DNA of 64,000 nt from NCBI GenBank assembly GCA_039707465.1, contig CM077643.1, forward strand, positions 320,111,919 through 320,175,918, read 5' to 3'. Source of the stretch: Rhabdophis nuchalis. Its lineage: Eukaryota; Chordata; Lepidosauria; Squamata; Natricidae. The notes beneath the pieces were generated by a model. The model did no database searches. It saw only the letters and a program-made list of their open reading frames with translations, and had not been told where the DNA came from. Both the position numbers and the translations under genes were made by a program. Positions within the stretch are counted from its first letter, which is position 1; each line of letters opens with the position of its first letter. Shown piece by piece: positions 24,173-36,149 of the stretch.

Positions 24173-24265
24173 TTTTAATAATAATAATAAATTTAATAAT
24201 AAATTTAATTTATAGACCGCTCCCTCTCCCCGAAGGGACTTGGGGCGGTGAAATAGAATAGAACA
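24173..24265 (-). mobile_element. LINE 3'-tail fragment (L2-like)
   Basis: AATAATAAATTTAATTTATAGACCGC followed by CCCCGAAGGGACTTGGGGCGG has the inverted order of an L2-type terminus: AATAAA-type repeat, then a GC hairpin. Only the terminal ~90 bp are present. Confidence 0.5.
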
Positions 24266-24300
24266 TAAAAATGACAACAGTAACAACAGAGCATATAGAT

Positions 24301-24610
24301 CAGTGGTGGGTTGCAGGTGGTATGCCCCAGGTGTACCAGAGTCTGCCCGGAACACTGCGTACCGTTCCAGTACCGTGCTCCGGAGGACCCACCTGCCGCC
24401 TACGCTCCTTACATGTCTTTAAAGTCTTTGGCATTTCTGCGCCTGCGCACAGTGCATACAGAGCCTGTGCAACACTCCGCCGAGCAGCTGGAGCATCGTG
24501 GAGGCATCGCTGGACGGTAAGACACATGCATGCGCTGCACAAGTCCATGTGGATGATGCCGGGCCCGTTCCAACCGTACCGGTTGGAAATGGATCCAGAA
24601 CCCACCACTG
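24301..24610 (+). mobile_element. hAT MITE (CAGTGGTGGG ends)
   Basis: Starts CAGTGGTGGGTT and ends AACCCACCACTG, a 12-bp nearly perfect terminal inverted repeat. It is flanked by a perfect 8-bp target duplication, ATATAGAT, at 24293-24300 and 24611-24618. It is 310 bp long with a GC-rich interior. The 141- and 112-residue frames over it are artefacts of its composition. Confidence 0.94.
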
Positions 24611-25229
24611 ATATAGATAATTTTTCTTCTGATCTCAAATTGAATTTCTCAAATTTGGAAATTCAAAGAAATATTGAATTCAACAGTTATTTTTAAAATA
24701 TAATTTTACTTAAGAATTTTGATTGCAACAGTAAACGCTAATACAGACAAAATGGAGAAGGATCACAGAAAAAAGAAATGTGCAGGAAAAAAGAAAAATA
24801 TGTAAAAGAAGAAAAAGAAAATAAATATATAAAGCAGCAATTTCAAACTTTTGTTAAGCAATTATAAATAACTTTAGTAAGTCTTCAACTCCTCTAAGGT
24901 GACAAACTCTTTATCCCATCCCTTATTTATAAGCAAATCAATAAAACATAAAAAAAATTTCAATCCTAGTGTAAGCAAAAAAATCCATAAGGGTTGCAGA
25001 ACTCTGCCAAAAAAAAAAGTACTTTTTTAACCTTGATGAAATAAATAATCTTTATATTCCTTCCCTATATTTCTAACAGACTTAATCTTTAATGCAATCA
25101 AATATTATTGTATAATTTCATTTCTCTTCAATTCTTACTTATGCCATCACACAAATTTCTTCAAGGCTTTAACAAGTCTCCTTTGTACATCCAATAAGAA
25201 AACATTTTGTAGGTCATTCATTTTGAAGA

Positions 25230-25497
25230 CTTATTTATTCCGGCTTTGAAGACTTATTTATTCCATGCGGCCGGCCTGGCATAGTTTCTAAACTGGCATA
25301 GTTTTAAATGTTATAGTTTTATATGGTTTTTAGTAGGGATTTTAACTAGGTTTTAAGACAGGCTCCATTATTTAATGTATTTTTAAAGGGTTTCTATGTT
25401 TTTATTCGTGTTTTTACTGCTGCCTGTACACCGCCCTGAGTCCCGGAAGGGAGAAGGGCGGTATAGAAATTTAAATAATAAATAAATAAATAAATTT
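25230..25497 (+). mobile_element. L2-type LINE, 3' UTR and terminus
   Basis: Contains GAAGACTTATTTATTCC, the antecedent of the C-terminal codons in better copies. It then has a T-rich 3' UTR with TTTTAGTAGGGATTTTAACTAGG and the terminal hairpin CCGCCCTGAGTCCC...AGGGCGG at about 25432-25464, followed by (AAAT)n. The copy is 5'-truncated. It shares the tail with 36150-36896 and 62133-62818. Confidence 0.85.
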
Positions 25498-28460
25498 TGT
25501 TTTGTCATTTGTCATTCTTTTTTCTTTATTTAAACTTCAGCCAGTTTCTCTTGTATATCCAATACAGTATTCCTTTTCCAAATCATTCTCTTGGCCTGGC
25601 ATTTGTAGTTTCACTTTTGGTACTTTATCTGCCCTGCAAAATAAAATTTGCTGCACATCTGTCATTCCTACATTATATTTTGGACATAAAAACAGACATT
25701 ATTATTGACAGTGTTGATATTTTAGTTACTAATTTGTGGCGGTTTTTCAAAGACATCCTTTAACATTTCCGATGTCATAACATTATGTCATTGTATAAGT
25801 CCCAGCATTAATTGACATCAAGAATAACAATGTAATTATTATTTTTTCCTTCTGCTTAGAGTCGTTAGTCCTCTCTAGTGTCCACTTTCTAAAATAATAT
25901 AACAACATATATTTATTATGAATTACAATGTCAGGATAGCCAAAATAACTCTGTTTCCCATGAAGCTATTTATTTTTATAATTAATTCCAAACTCTTGTA
26001 GCAAATGTCAACATACCAAATTTATCTGGATACTTAATAATAATAATCTTTATTGTCATTGTACTAAAATTACAATGAAATTGGTTATATTTAATGTTTA
26101 ATGCTTAAAACTTTCTTAGATTAAAATCTTATTTAGTTTTTGTTACTTATTTTGCTGTTAATTCCTTAAGTTCTTAAGTATATAATTAATTTATCTTTTG
26201 TTTAGAGTTGAAGATAAACTCACGCGATTATTTTTCCAGCTTGACATTTCAAAGGTCTATAATATCTTTAAGATTTTAATAGACAATTTCCAAAAGTGAT
26301 TAAAAAGTGAAATTTGTGAATTTAGTGTCTTTTAAAGGCTCTATCACAGTTGTGAGCAAGATGGTTGATCCTGTCTTCTTATAACACTCAAACACACAGA
26401 AAACCGATATCCTGTGGTCTCCTTGTGAGGAGCAGTTTTCTGGAGCACATGCAGGTGATCTGCCATCTTCACTATCTGGGAAGAATTCAAAGAACTGCTT
26501 TATTTACTGGTTCTCTGGTCTATGATTGTAATAAACTGAAAATTGAATACTGGTTACTTGGTCTTTGCTGAGATGTCTTTGATTTGTCATACCTCCTCCA
26601 GAAGATTTTTGGGAATAAGCGTGTGTTAAATATGAGCAAAACTAGGAAAAATCTGCTGGTTCACCACATATTCCCAATGAAGCAGTACTACTTTTCCCAC
26701 AGATCAATAGGTCATGAAAGAGCTACTTTAATTACTGGAGTTAATACAGTGCTACTGTATTAACCAGTGCCAACTGAAAAATACCTCCGGAGCGAATAAG
26801 CCCTTCTTCTGCAGCTAATAATGTTTATCAGTGTAATTAATTCTATGAACAAATTCTTTGCCACATGAGGCACCCATTCTTTTATTTACAATCTGTGTAT
26901 TCCTCATTTGAGGAATTCAAAATGGCATGCATAGCTCTCCTTCCTGAAACTTTGTGATGTCAATTGGACTGAGATAGAGAAAGAAACCAACTGATCCAGT
27001 TGCCCATAGTCATCCATCAACTTCCACAGCAGAAGATGGATTGTCAGCTAGGTCTTCCTGCTCCAAATCCAACACCTTAACCCAGGGGTCTGCAAAGTCG
27101 GCTCTTTTAAGACTGGTGGACTTCAACTCCCAGAGTTCCCCAGCCAGCTGGCTGGGGAATTCTGGGAGTTGAAGTCCACCAGTCTTAAAAGAGCCGACTT
27201 TGCAGACCCCTGCCTTAACCAGTAAACCTCCATGGCTTCCCTAAAATTCAACTAATTGGGAGTTTCAATAATAGGAGAAGGGAGAAAAACTTTAATTCAC
27301 CATCATCAAAATTCCAGTTTCCCAGATTTTTTTCAATCCAGAAGCTCTGTGAATAGATGCTTTGTGCTATGTTATTCAGTCTCATATTACTTATATTTTG
27401 AATACATGCCACCACTGCAATGAAACAGCTACTATACATTTCTTTTTCATTCTTTCTCTAACTATAAATTCCCAGCCTTTGCTACTCCTTTTCCATATCC
27501 ATTTCAAAGAGAAGTAGACCAAAAATCACAATATTTATCATGACATGACATTGCTTGTCCAAGCTTGATTGGATGAATTTACAAAATGTATCCATTACCT
27601 ATTGATATATATTTTATAGTCTCCTGAATCAGTAATAAAGCTATCATTATTTGAAGCAAAATTTGGGTCCATTTAACTGGATAACAAATATTCCCTTGGC
27701 ATGTATGAAGTGCATTTTATACTACAAATGTAAATGAATCCACCATGGGTTTGTACTGAAGCTGAAATGGGAAAAATGTAAAAACAGACTTAAGGTAGAA
27801 CAGATGGCACCACTAAATGCAATCCATATCTTTCTCTAGTGAAAAATTCTAACATAAAAGATATTTGTGTTTGAAAGTTGCATCCAAAACAGTGCATATA
27901 TTTCTGAAACTCCATACAAAAAGAAAAACATTTATGAAAGAAAAACATATGCTTTAAAAAAAACTGCTGCAGGGAAATGTACATAAAAAAGCACAGAATT
28001 TTGTGTTAAATTAAAAAGGGCTTTTTTTATGAAGCTGCTAAAAGAAGGATGCATTTGTTAAGCTCCAAAAAATTTCCTCATTAGGGAAAAAGCTAGGAAG
28101 AAAATTGGATTAGATATTGTGCTACAAATATACTGTAACAATAAAATAAATTTAATTTCAAGAAACATATTTCCCTGGCTTCAGGAAAAACTGAGATAGT
28201 AGTAAATATGTCCATCAGTGAGACCTGAATAGTGAAACCAAGACTTTACCTGTTAAATTTCCAGAGCAAAACTGAAATGCATATACTTCCTGTCTGAAGC
28301 TGACTGAATACTGTGATCATTTGATTTCCTTCCTTCCGTCCTTCCTTCCTTCCTTCCTTCAATTAATCCTTTAACTAATTTATAAGATTACATGTGCATT
28401 TCATTGCTGGTCTCAAGGATCTGGGATGAAAACAGTTGGTTTTCAAAGATCTGGGATGAT
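25498..28460. other. AT-rich unique DNA with a hairpin MITE
   Basis: Apart from the MITE at 27083-27212 and a small palindromic motif at about 26036-26085 (CTTTATTGTCATTGTA against TACAATGAAATT, a widespread vertebrate repeat end), no feature was recognised. (CTTC)n lies at about 28329-28360. Confidence 0.45.
27083..27212. mobile_element. Palindromic hAT MITE (hairpin)
   Basis: The 130-bp element is an almost perfect palindrome around CCAGCCAGCTGGCTGG. It starts CAGGGGTCTGCAAAGTCGG and ends CCGACTTTGCAGACCCCTG, with the 8-bp target duplication CCTTAACC at 27075-27082 and 27213-27220. Its arm shares TGGACTTCAACTCCCAGA with the MITEs at 53369-53503 and 33782-34226. A transcript would fold into one long hairpin. 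Confidence 0.95.
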
Positions 28461-28462
28461 AA

Positions 28463-28691
28463 TAGCCATGATGGCACAGTAGTTAGAATGCAGTATTACA
28501 GGCTACCTCACTGTTTACCGCTAGGAGTTTGATCCTCACTAGCTTAAGGTTGACTCAGCCTTCCAGCCTTCTGAGGTCAGTAAAATGAGGACCCAGATTG
28601 TTGGGGAAAATATGCTGACTCTATAAGCCACTTAGAGAGGGCTGTAAAGCTCTATGAAGTGATATATAACTCTAAGTGCTATTGCTATTTC
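28463..28691 (+). mobile_element. tRNA-derived SINE with MIR/L2-like tail
   Basis: Same family as 17454-17693. The A-box-like region is TGGCACAGTAG and the B-box-like region GAGTTTGATCCTC. The body is TTCTGAGGTCAGTAAAATGAGG and the tail GAAGTGATATATAACTCTAAGTGCTATTGC. It is more diverged than the first copy, so probably older or decaying faster. Confidence 0.8.
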
Positions 28692-29515
28692 CTGCTAGGA
28701 TTTTATTCTTTTTTACTGTCATTTTTTCCCATAGCTGGTTAGCCCTAAAAATCTCAGTACAGTGAGTCTCAAGTAATTTTAAAAGCATTTTTCTGTATAC
28801 CTTCTGAACACCAACCTGCATATTTCTAATTGTATGATCAAATATTATACAAAGAAGGGGGCATTTGCCAGCCCAGGATTTGATTTTTAATATAAATAAT
28901 GCTGTGCTTCAATGGTTAGATAGTCTAGACATTGATATTTGAACATACATATTTATATTTTATTGGGTTCTACTAATCTGGTTTAAATGTTAATATATAT
29001 CATTAGTGTCAACTTCGAATCGGACCTGGCAGAAGTCATTTTCTTGTTTCTCAGTTGCCACACACTATGGGGGAAATGGGGAGAAGGAGGCTGGAATGCA
29101 TTGCTAGACAACACCGATCTATCTTGCAGGAATCAAGGTCAGATGATAGGTGTCAGATGAAGGTGGGAATGCATAAGGAGTGCACCAATTAACACAATCG
29201 GACAATGTGACTGGTGACACTCAGGAAGGGGAACATTTTACTATTACAATTATGCTGAAATAATGGGGAATAGTTAGAGTTGGTTTTACACTTGATTGTG
29301 CTGATATGATGTACCCAATATTGAAGTTCTTTGAGGAGGATTCTAGTCTCAGAGTTCTGCTTTTCTTGGGTTTATTAGTTAGAGTCATGGCAATTAGTCC
29401 ATGTATGATATGCCATACACTAAATAAATAAATATTATACAAAGACTTTAAACAATGAAATATTCAGGACCATTTTGCTGTACTTAAAATCGTATTTCAA
29501 TCAATATTTTACATC
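28692..29515. other. Unique DNA, no feature
   Basis: No repeat, exon or RNA gene recognised. Confidence 0.45.
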
Positions 29516-29521
29516 CTACTG

Positions 29522-29766
29522 CGTTTCCCCCCAAAATAAGACAGGATCTTATTTTCTTTTGACTCCCAAAACAAGCGCTTGATCTTATTTTCAGGGAGGT
29601 CTTATTATTTTTGAGGTGCAGGAGGCAGCGGTCATGGTCACCTCATGGCTGCTGCTGTGTTGGAATATTGTCATGGAGGGCTTATTTTCAAGGGAGGGCT
29701 TATTTTAGCACATGCACTCAAAAGCCTGATTGGGCTTATTATCTGGGAAGGTCTTGTTTTCGGTAA
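29522..29766. mobile_element. DNA-transposon remnant (CCCCAAAATAAGAC family)
   Basis: It begins GCGTTTCCCCCCAAAATAAGACAGG and ends GGTCTTGTTTTCGGTAAAC, imperfect inverted ends next to TA dinucleotides on both sides. Several internal AAGGGAGGGCTTATTTT words echo the termini. The short related fragment at 7122-7221 has the same left end. No transposase is present. Confidence 0.62.
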
Positions 29767-29775
29767 ACAAAATAT

Positions 29776-31349
29776 CAGTATGTGTTGCTCAAAAAGTATA
29801 ATAAAGACAATTAATAAATTACGCTGTTAGATGTGAGATGTTTTCTTCTATGTAATGAACTCAGAGTCCCACAGCACACGTACCCAGAAAACCAGTGGAT
29901 CTAAATCCCTCAATATTGGTGGATGGAGAGAATTAAGGAAAGGGTGAATTGTTTCTCCACAGTGGTGACAGGAGTGATAATGCTAATGATTTTATTTTTA
30001 TGCCATTCTTTATCTTGTGGAAGTCCATGGCTATACAGCATTACCGACTATAAAGATAAAGGATCCCTCACAGAGAACCTATACATCTCTTCTTGTCTAT
30101 CTCATCCTTAGACAGACTTTAAATGGCACCACAATGAGTTAACTATTGACTACTGTCAGAGCTTCACAAGTGCCAATGAAAAGGTCAGCCTTTTCATTTG
30201 TGCTTGTTTTATGTGATGTGATGAATAAAAAGTGAGTCAAGTCCCCTTCAAATAGAGGTCAACTCTTAGTGAATACACAGACATATCCATATGGAAGTAG
30301 CTTGTCATTTCCTCTTCCAAGAATCTTTTTCAACCTTCCAATCCAGTCTACAAGTCTTACTGGTTTTTGATTCAACTCTTAACCTTGACAAGTTGGCCAG
30401 ATAATGCTGCCTCTTAAGGCAAATACCAAATAACAAGTTTGATTTGTTTTCTGCAGGTTCTGAGACATCATTTTGGCATTTGCCTCTCTGGTTCCCCCCC
30501 ACCTTCTCCACTCCTTTTAATATAATATAAAATTGGGTTTCTTCTTCTTATTTGACCAGTTAATTCTCCCCAGAAAAGGAATCAGCAATAGTCCATTTAA
30601 AAACTGCGCTGTACTTAGCTCCAAGGGGCCCATGGATTTTTGGGAGGGAGCAAGTGAGATGGAATGTCTAAGAAATGGCATATTATAGGTTCTTTTGGTA
30701 TTAAGGACATAAAAGATTTTTAAAATAGATTTCTAGCCATGAAAGACAACAGAACAGCACTAAAAAAAACAGCTTAAAAGTAGAATCCCAGAAGTCAGAA
30801 TTAGGCTTACATTTAACGATGTTTTAGGCAGTGGTACGTCAGTACATAAGACTGTCTGTGTGCATGTGTGTATGTGTGTGTATGTGAATGCCAAGTATAG
30901 GTTACTTCATTTTTCCTCACACATACAGAAAGTGAATGTATTTCACAGCTGAACTGCATTGCTGAGTGCATGTCTCAGACTGTAATGATGCTACCTAATG
31001 AGAAAAGTTAGGAAATTTGCAGGAGTATAATATGAACCTATATAGATGCTTCCAATTGGTAACTGTTCTATTTTCAGAGATCTATTGTAGCTATGCCTTT
31101 TAGAACTCCTATAACAACAACTGGAATTCCATTATTGGCAAGCAATTACCAGAGAAAGAATGCAGAGAATGTAAACAGCCAATTGCCATGAATAAGTGAG
31201 CATGAAAAAAAGGTTAGAGCTCTTCATAGAGAGGGCGAAGCATGAGAAAAGAACATGCTCAATGTGAACTAGGAGTAAATATAAATTCTCTATCAGCCAC
31301 CCACCTTTTCGGTGATTGTCAATTGTCTGCAATGGCTCTACTTGAATAT
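29776..31349. other. Unique AT-rich DNA, no feature
   Basis: A short (GT)n run is at about 30846-30882. No other feature was recognised. Confidence 0.45.
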
Positions 31350-31352
31350 TAT

Positions 31353-31707
31353 AATACAATACAAAAGCAGAGTTGGAAGGGACCTTGGAGGTCATCTAGT
31401 CCAACTCCCTGCCTAGGCAGGAAACCCTATACCATTTCAGACAAATGGCTATCCAACATCTTCTTGAAGACATGCATTCACAACTTCTGGAGGCAAGCTG
31501 TTCCACTGATTAATTGTTCTAACTGTCAGGAAATTTCTCCTCAGTTCTAAGTTGCTTCTCTCCTTGATTAGTTTCCACCCATTGCTTCTTGTTCTGCCCT
31601 CAGGTGCTTTGGAGAATAGTTTGACTCCCTCTTCTTTGTGGCAGACCCTGAGATATCAGAACACTGCTATCATGTCTCCCTTAGTCCTTCTTTTCATTAA
31701 ACTAGAC
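31353..31707 (-). mobile_element. CR1 LINE 3' end
   Basis: Antisense CR1 from GAGTTGGAAGGGACCTTGGAGG to CCTTAGTCCTTCTTTTCATTAAACTAGACATAC. It covers the 3' UTR and the end of ORF2, which is broken. It abuts the tRNA-like tandem units directly at about 31708, so those units interrupted or joined the CR1. Confidence 0.9.
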
Positions 31708-32370
31708 ATACACGGGAAAATCCCCGAAGCCAGCAATGCCAGCTCCTCCCTTTAAGGGGAGGAGACTTAACGTCATCCCTCCGGTTCAAATCCCAGGAGA
31801 AGGAGTATGGCCAGCTGAAGAAGGCTAATAAGCCTGAAATGGATCCATCCTGGTCTCTTTATTTTCAGCCCTTAAAAAATCTAACACATATCTAAAAAAT
31901 GTCACACAGCAGTAATCTAATTTGGTTCTCTGTCTGGATGACTCTGGGTTGAGTCGAAGGGCAGAGAGGGATGATGTTAAGTCTCCTCCCCTTAAAGGGA
32001 CCCTGAACAGGAGCTGTGAGAATTATTCTTCATTTAAGAGTCCTGTAAATTGGCTGATATATCAGGGATACCAGATAGCTCAAGGCATAGAGAGCTTGCC
32101 TCAAATGCTGGAAAGCCCTGGTTCAAATCCCAGTAGAAGGAGTATGGCCAGCTGAAGAAGGCTAATAAGCCTGAAATGGATCCATCCTGGTCTCTTTATT
32201 TTCAGCCCTTAAAAAATCTAACACATATCTAAAAAATGTCACACAGCAGTAATCTAATTTGGTTCTCTGTCTGGATGACTCTGGGTTGAGTCGAAGGGCA
32301 GAGAGGGATGATGTTAAGTCTCCTCCCCTTAAAGGGACCCTGAACAGGAGCTGTGAGAATTATTCTTCAT
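31708..32370 (+). repeat. Tandem tRNA-like repeat, two units of ~337 bp
   Basis: Bases 31785-32033 recur at 32122-32370 with one mismatch that I can find, a period of 337 bp. Each unit has a tRNA-like B box (GGTTCAAATCC), a body GAGTATGGCCAGCTGAAGAAGG, an AT-rich linker and a head GAGTCGAAGGGCAGAGAGGG. An inverted scrap of the head, TCCTCCCTTTAAGGGGAGGAG at about 31743-31764, precedes the first unit. The 77- and 61-residue frames lie in this repeat and are not genes. The order matches the family at 51.97-57.8 kb, in diverged form. Confidence 0.85.
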
Positions 32371-32401
<31 letters not shown>

Positions 32402-32432
32402 TTGTATATGTGTGTGTGTGTGTGTGTGTTTA
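32371..32432. repeat. (CATA)n(CA)n...(TG)n microsatellite
   Basis: Inverted CA and TG runs around ATTGTATATG lie exactly between the sense tandem repeat and the antisense copy at 32435-32650. They could form a hairpin at the junction. Confidence 0.9.
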
Positions 32433-32434
32433 CA

Positions 32435-32650
32435 TTTGTGCTGATAAATAAATAAACAAGGGAGACTAGTATAGATCTATTTCAAGCTATTTAGCTCTCA
32501 TCAGCTAGCCATACCCTTACTGGGATTCGAACCAGGGAAGTATTACATGTGAGGCAGTTGTAATTGCCACTAGACCACTGGTTCTCATCCTGATCAGCTG
32601 AGGCAGGGAATAAGTATATACTTGTGTCACAATACAATCACAGAGGAGGC
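32435..32650 (-). mobile_element. tRNA-derived SINE-like unit, antisense
   Basis: On the minus strand it has an A box (TGGTCTAGTGG), a perfect-type B box (GGTTCGAATCC) and the tail GCTAGCTGATGAGAGCTAAATAGCTTGAAATAGATC. It is almost the same as 51969-52245. It stands inverted to the tandem units at 31785-32370. Confidence 0.82.
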
Positions 32651-33780
32651 ATACTTCCTAGAACCCACTGGAAAGTCCTTCCTTCACTGAAGGGGCCTGG
32701 AGCATATCCGCACTGCCAGAGGTGGAACGACTCCAGAATACATGTCACAAACAGTATAATCTTTGTAAAAATAAAGCCACAATATAACTCAGATGACTAA
32801 GTAAATAAAATGACCATTGTTAAAGTGATGAATACATAGTTGAATAAGTACCTCTTCATTTTAATTCTTTGACGTTCTCTAAATTGTTTTGTAAAGTTTA
32901 ATTTAGGATGGCAAAAGTTTTAGATATTTGTGGTGGAAGGCTCATTAACTAATTAAGCTGAAGCTATGAAGTAGAAAACTATGGCGCAAGACTAACACCA
33001 TGATCAAATATTGCCCCCATTATATTTGCAATTAATTGTTTAGACAGCAAGACAGCAACTTATGGGCTGCTTTTTACTTCTTTTTTGAACAAAGCAAATG
33101 TCAGATGGAGGTAATGAGAATTTTTCTAATATTTAATAACAACATGCAAGAGGTTTTCCTCATTCTTAATAACCCTGGTGATTATCCTGAGAGTTTTCAG
33201 AGGAGCATCCATGTTTGTTGCAGCAAAAAAAAACCAAAAAAGCAACCTATAAAAAGATGACTCTCTTTCATCTCCTTAATTTTTAAAACTCATCTCTCTT
33301 TTAAAGCCACCAAATCTCTGGAAAAGTTAAAAAGAATATTGCACCATTTTAAAAATCTGTTTTAAAACATGATTAATTGGGGGATGTTTGGTACAGAAGG
33401 AGAGGAAGAGGGAGGGATAGAGATGAAGGGAGAGAGAGAGAAAAACAGAGACAGGGGGAGAGAATTCAACACTATAAACATTACAATAACTAGGTATTGA
33501 AAGAAAGAAAAAAAGATCCACTAGACTACGCTTTATGAACTTTTGAAAATTAGCAGTCAATTTATATAACCATTTTCCTTCCAAGAGCTGACAATTTTTT
33601 TAAAAAAAGATGCATGGATATATGCAAATAGAAATAGATCGTTTTAAGTGTCTCGGATTTATTTTTGTCCCACTATGAAATATGTAACTGTCCTTATTTC
33701 ATGAACTTCAATTGGATCATCCAGCCAACAATATTTTCCTGTGACAAGCAGTAATAAGTCTCCGGGTTCAATGCTTTAGA
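32651..33780. other. Unique AT-rich DNA, no feature
   Basis: No recognised element. A purine-rich GGGAGAGAGAG tract is at about 33408-33460. Confidence 0.45.
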
Positions 33781-33781
33781 T

Positions 33782-34226
33782 CAGGGGTGTGTTCCTGCCA
33801 GTTCTAACCTCTTCTATAGAAGAGGTTCCACAAATCTACAGTGCCATTTAGAACCGGTTCTAGCTCCCTCCCCCCACATCATCAAGATGAAGAGCGAGAG
33901 GAGGAATTCTGGGAGTTGAAGTCCACAAGTCTTAAAGCTGTCAAGTTCGAACACCCCTGGAGTTTTTTTTCTAAAGGTTTAGGGGTCTTGTAACTTGACA
34001 GCTTTAAGACTTGCACACTTCAATGCCAGAGTTCCTGAGCCAACAATTTAGTTACTAAGCAAGAGCGTTATTAAGTGAGTTTCACCACATTTTACAAGTT
34101 GGCCATGCACACCCAGTTATATGACTGTCAAGCCACTCCCACTCAGTCACATGGCCACCAAGCCACTCCCACAAAGCAGGCCACGCCTACAGAAGAGGTT
34201 CTAAAAAAATTTGAAATGCACCACTG
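33782..34226 (+). mobile_element. hAT element with internal hairpin-MITE arm
   Basis: Starts CAGGGGTGTGTTCC and ends AAATGCACCACTG. It is flanked by CTTTAGAT (33774-33781) and CTTTGGAC (34227-34234), an 8-bp duplication with two mismatches. Inside, 33903-34024 holds GGGAGTTGAAGTCCACAAGTC and a partly inverted copy, the arm sequence of the palindromic MITEs at 27083 and 53369. A second hAT element is therefore nested in it. No transposase remains. Confidence 0.75.
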
Positions 34227-34234
34227 CTTTGGAC

Positions 34235-34978
34235 CCAACATCCATAGCATAATATCAAAACATGGGCACACATATTCTATCAGCAGGTAAGTGGAAAAAC
34301 TACATAATGATATAGAGATATCTGAAATTAGTAACTAAACTGCATTGTTTTTCTGATGGCATTATGTCATTATCGGTCCCCATGTTCTCCCTCCTGAGGA
34401 TGCTGATACAGTTGCCCTTCTACCCATGCTCCATTGACCGTATGAAATCTGTACATGGTGAAATATGTTCTGTCTGTATAAAGGTACACTGATCTCCTTT
34501 TATACATTTATATAGGTTAACCTGCAGTCTCAACAAGGTCCCACAACATTATTTGATTATTCTGTAACTTTAAGGCTGATCCTTGCAAATACATTTTTGT
34601 GTTAAAAGTAATAGTCTGTCAGTATCTTGATTACTTTTTTATGCTGATACACCAATGTAGCTGCAAACATTTTGTTGGATATTCTATTTTTTCAGACTAT
34701 TTTTCATTATAAAATCACGACCTATCATGTTTTAAGATCATAGGTCTGAACCAGGAGAGAGAGAGAAAATTAATCAAGTGTAGCATAACTCCTGATTTTT
34801 GAACTCCTTTTGAATTGGCTGAAGACTTACAGAGATATTATCTGTCTACCTTTTGAAAGCGTTCTATTGTGGTTTCACAATATATCTCAAAGCTTTTCTT
34901 CATCATGAGTTGCCATACTGAGTCTCTATACAGAAATTATTTTCATTTTGTTTTGGTTCCTCTGCTTCCTTACCAAAC
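34235..34978. other. Unique DNA, no feature
   Basis: No repeat or exon recognised. Confidence 0.45.
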
Positions 34979-34984
34979 ATAGTC

Positions 34985-35322
34985 AGATTCCGCCTTGGGG
35001 ATGGGGGTGATGAAGACTTGAAGGCGGTGCTCATCTCCATTTCAAAGCCGAAGAGCCAGCGCTGTCCAAAGATGTCTCTGTGGTCATGTAGCCAGCATGA
35101 CTAAAAGTGAAGGCACATAGAACACTGTTACCTTCCCACCAAAGGTGGTCCTTATTTTTCTACTTGCATTTTTATATACTTTTGAACTGCTAGGTTGGCA
35201 GAAGCTGGGACAAGTAACAGGAGTTCACTCCGTTATGTAATGCTGAGGATTCCAACTGCTGAACTGCCAACCTTTCTGATCAAGAAGCTCAGCATCTTAG
35301 CCACTGAACCACCATGTCCCTA
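34985..35322 (-). mobile_element. Sauria-type tRNA SINE, antisense
   Basis: On the plus strand it reads GCTCATCTCCATTTCAAAGCCG, AGCGCTGTCCAAAGATG, CTAGGTTGGCAGAAGCTGGG and ends GCCACTGAACCACCATGTCCC, the reverse complement of the squamate Sauria SINE. The tRNA-like head with A and B boxes is at the right. The normal GGTAAAGG 3' tail is replaced by an unusual sequence near 34985. Confidence 0.9.
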
Positions 35323-35330
35323 TGATATAT

Positions 35331-35400
35331 ATTAGTGGGTGGGTTCCTACAAGTGCACACTCAGCAAACCAGTAGGCATACCAGTAGGAACCCATCACTG
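35331..35400. mobile_element. Short hAT MITE
   Basis: TAGTGGGTGGGTTCCTAC at the left and GTAGGAACCCATCACTG at the right form a terminal inverted repeat around ~40 bp. The target duplication is unclear, so the boundaries are approximate. Confidence 0.55.
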
Positions 35401-36003
35401 ATATGGGTTATATGGTATATATGCAGTGTGTGTGTGTGTGTGTGTGTACTGTATGTATGTATGTATACACACACAAACACACATATATAGATATACAGTA
35501 TGTATTTATGTATGTATGTATATAGGTGTGATGTGCTTTTGTTTCTTTCAAGACTCTTTGCTCATATTACTATTATTATTCTGTTTCACATTTCTAATTT
35601 CTGGATTCACTGCATTTTTATTCACATACACACAGCATTGCAGACCCAGGCAGACCCATTGCCCTGATGTCATGTTTCAACTTAACTTCATACATAGGTT
35701 CAAAGAATCCTGGATTTTGAAATAATAAGTTTCAATTGCAAAGAGAACCGGCACAAATCTTCTAAAGCTAGATGTTCATGTTCAATGTATAAAACCATCC
35801 TCTCTAGAAAAACACCTGGACGAGCAATTCACTATTGCTTATTCTTGTCCAAATCCTAGTTTGAGCCAACAAATTTCACAAAATCTCTACAACATAGAGA
35901 AATACGTTTCCGTAAATAAAAGTTACTGCATGCTACAGATTTCCTCAATTTTTGTCCTAGAAATGCTTCATCCAAAATATACAACAACAAAAACAATAAT
36001 AAT
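35401..36003. other. (GT)n/(ATGT)n microsatellite and unique DNA
   Basis: A GT run at about 35428-35448 passes into ATGT and ATAC repeats up to about 35525. The rest to 36003 is featureless. Confidence 0.7.
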
Positions 36004-36149
36004 TTTTAAATGTTCAGTTGACTGAGTTTCATGTTTAATGAATAAAAGTTTATAATAATCAGGAAAAAAGAACTGGAAAAAATCACGAAATATCACAATC
36101 TGGCCATCGAAAGTATGTGATGATGGATGAAACATGTAACAGTAATACC

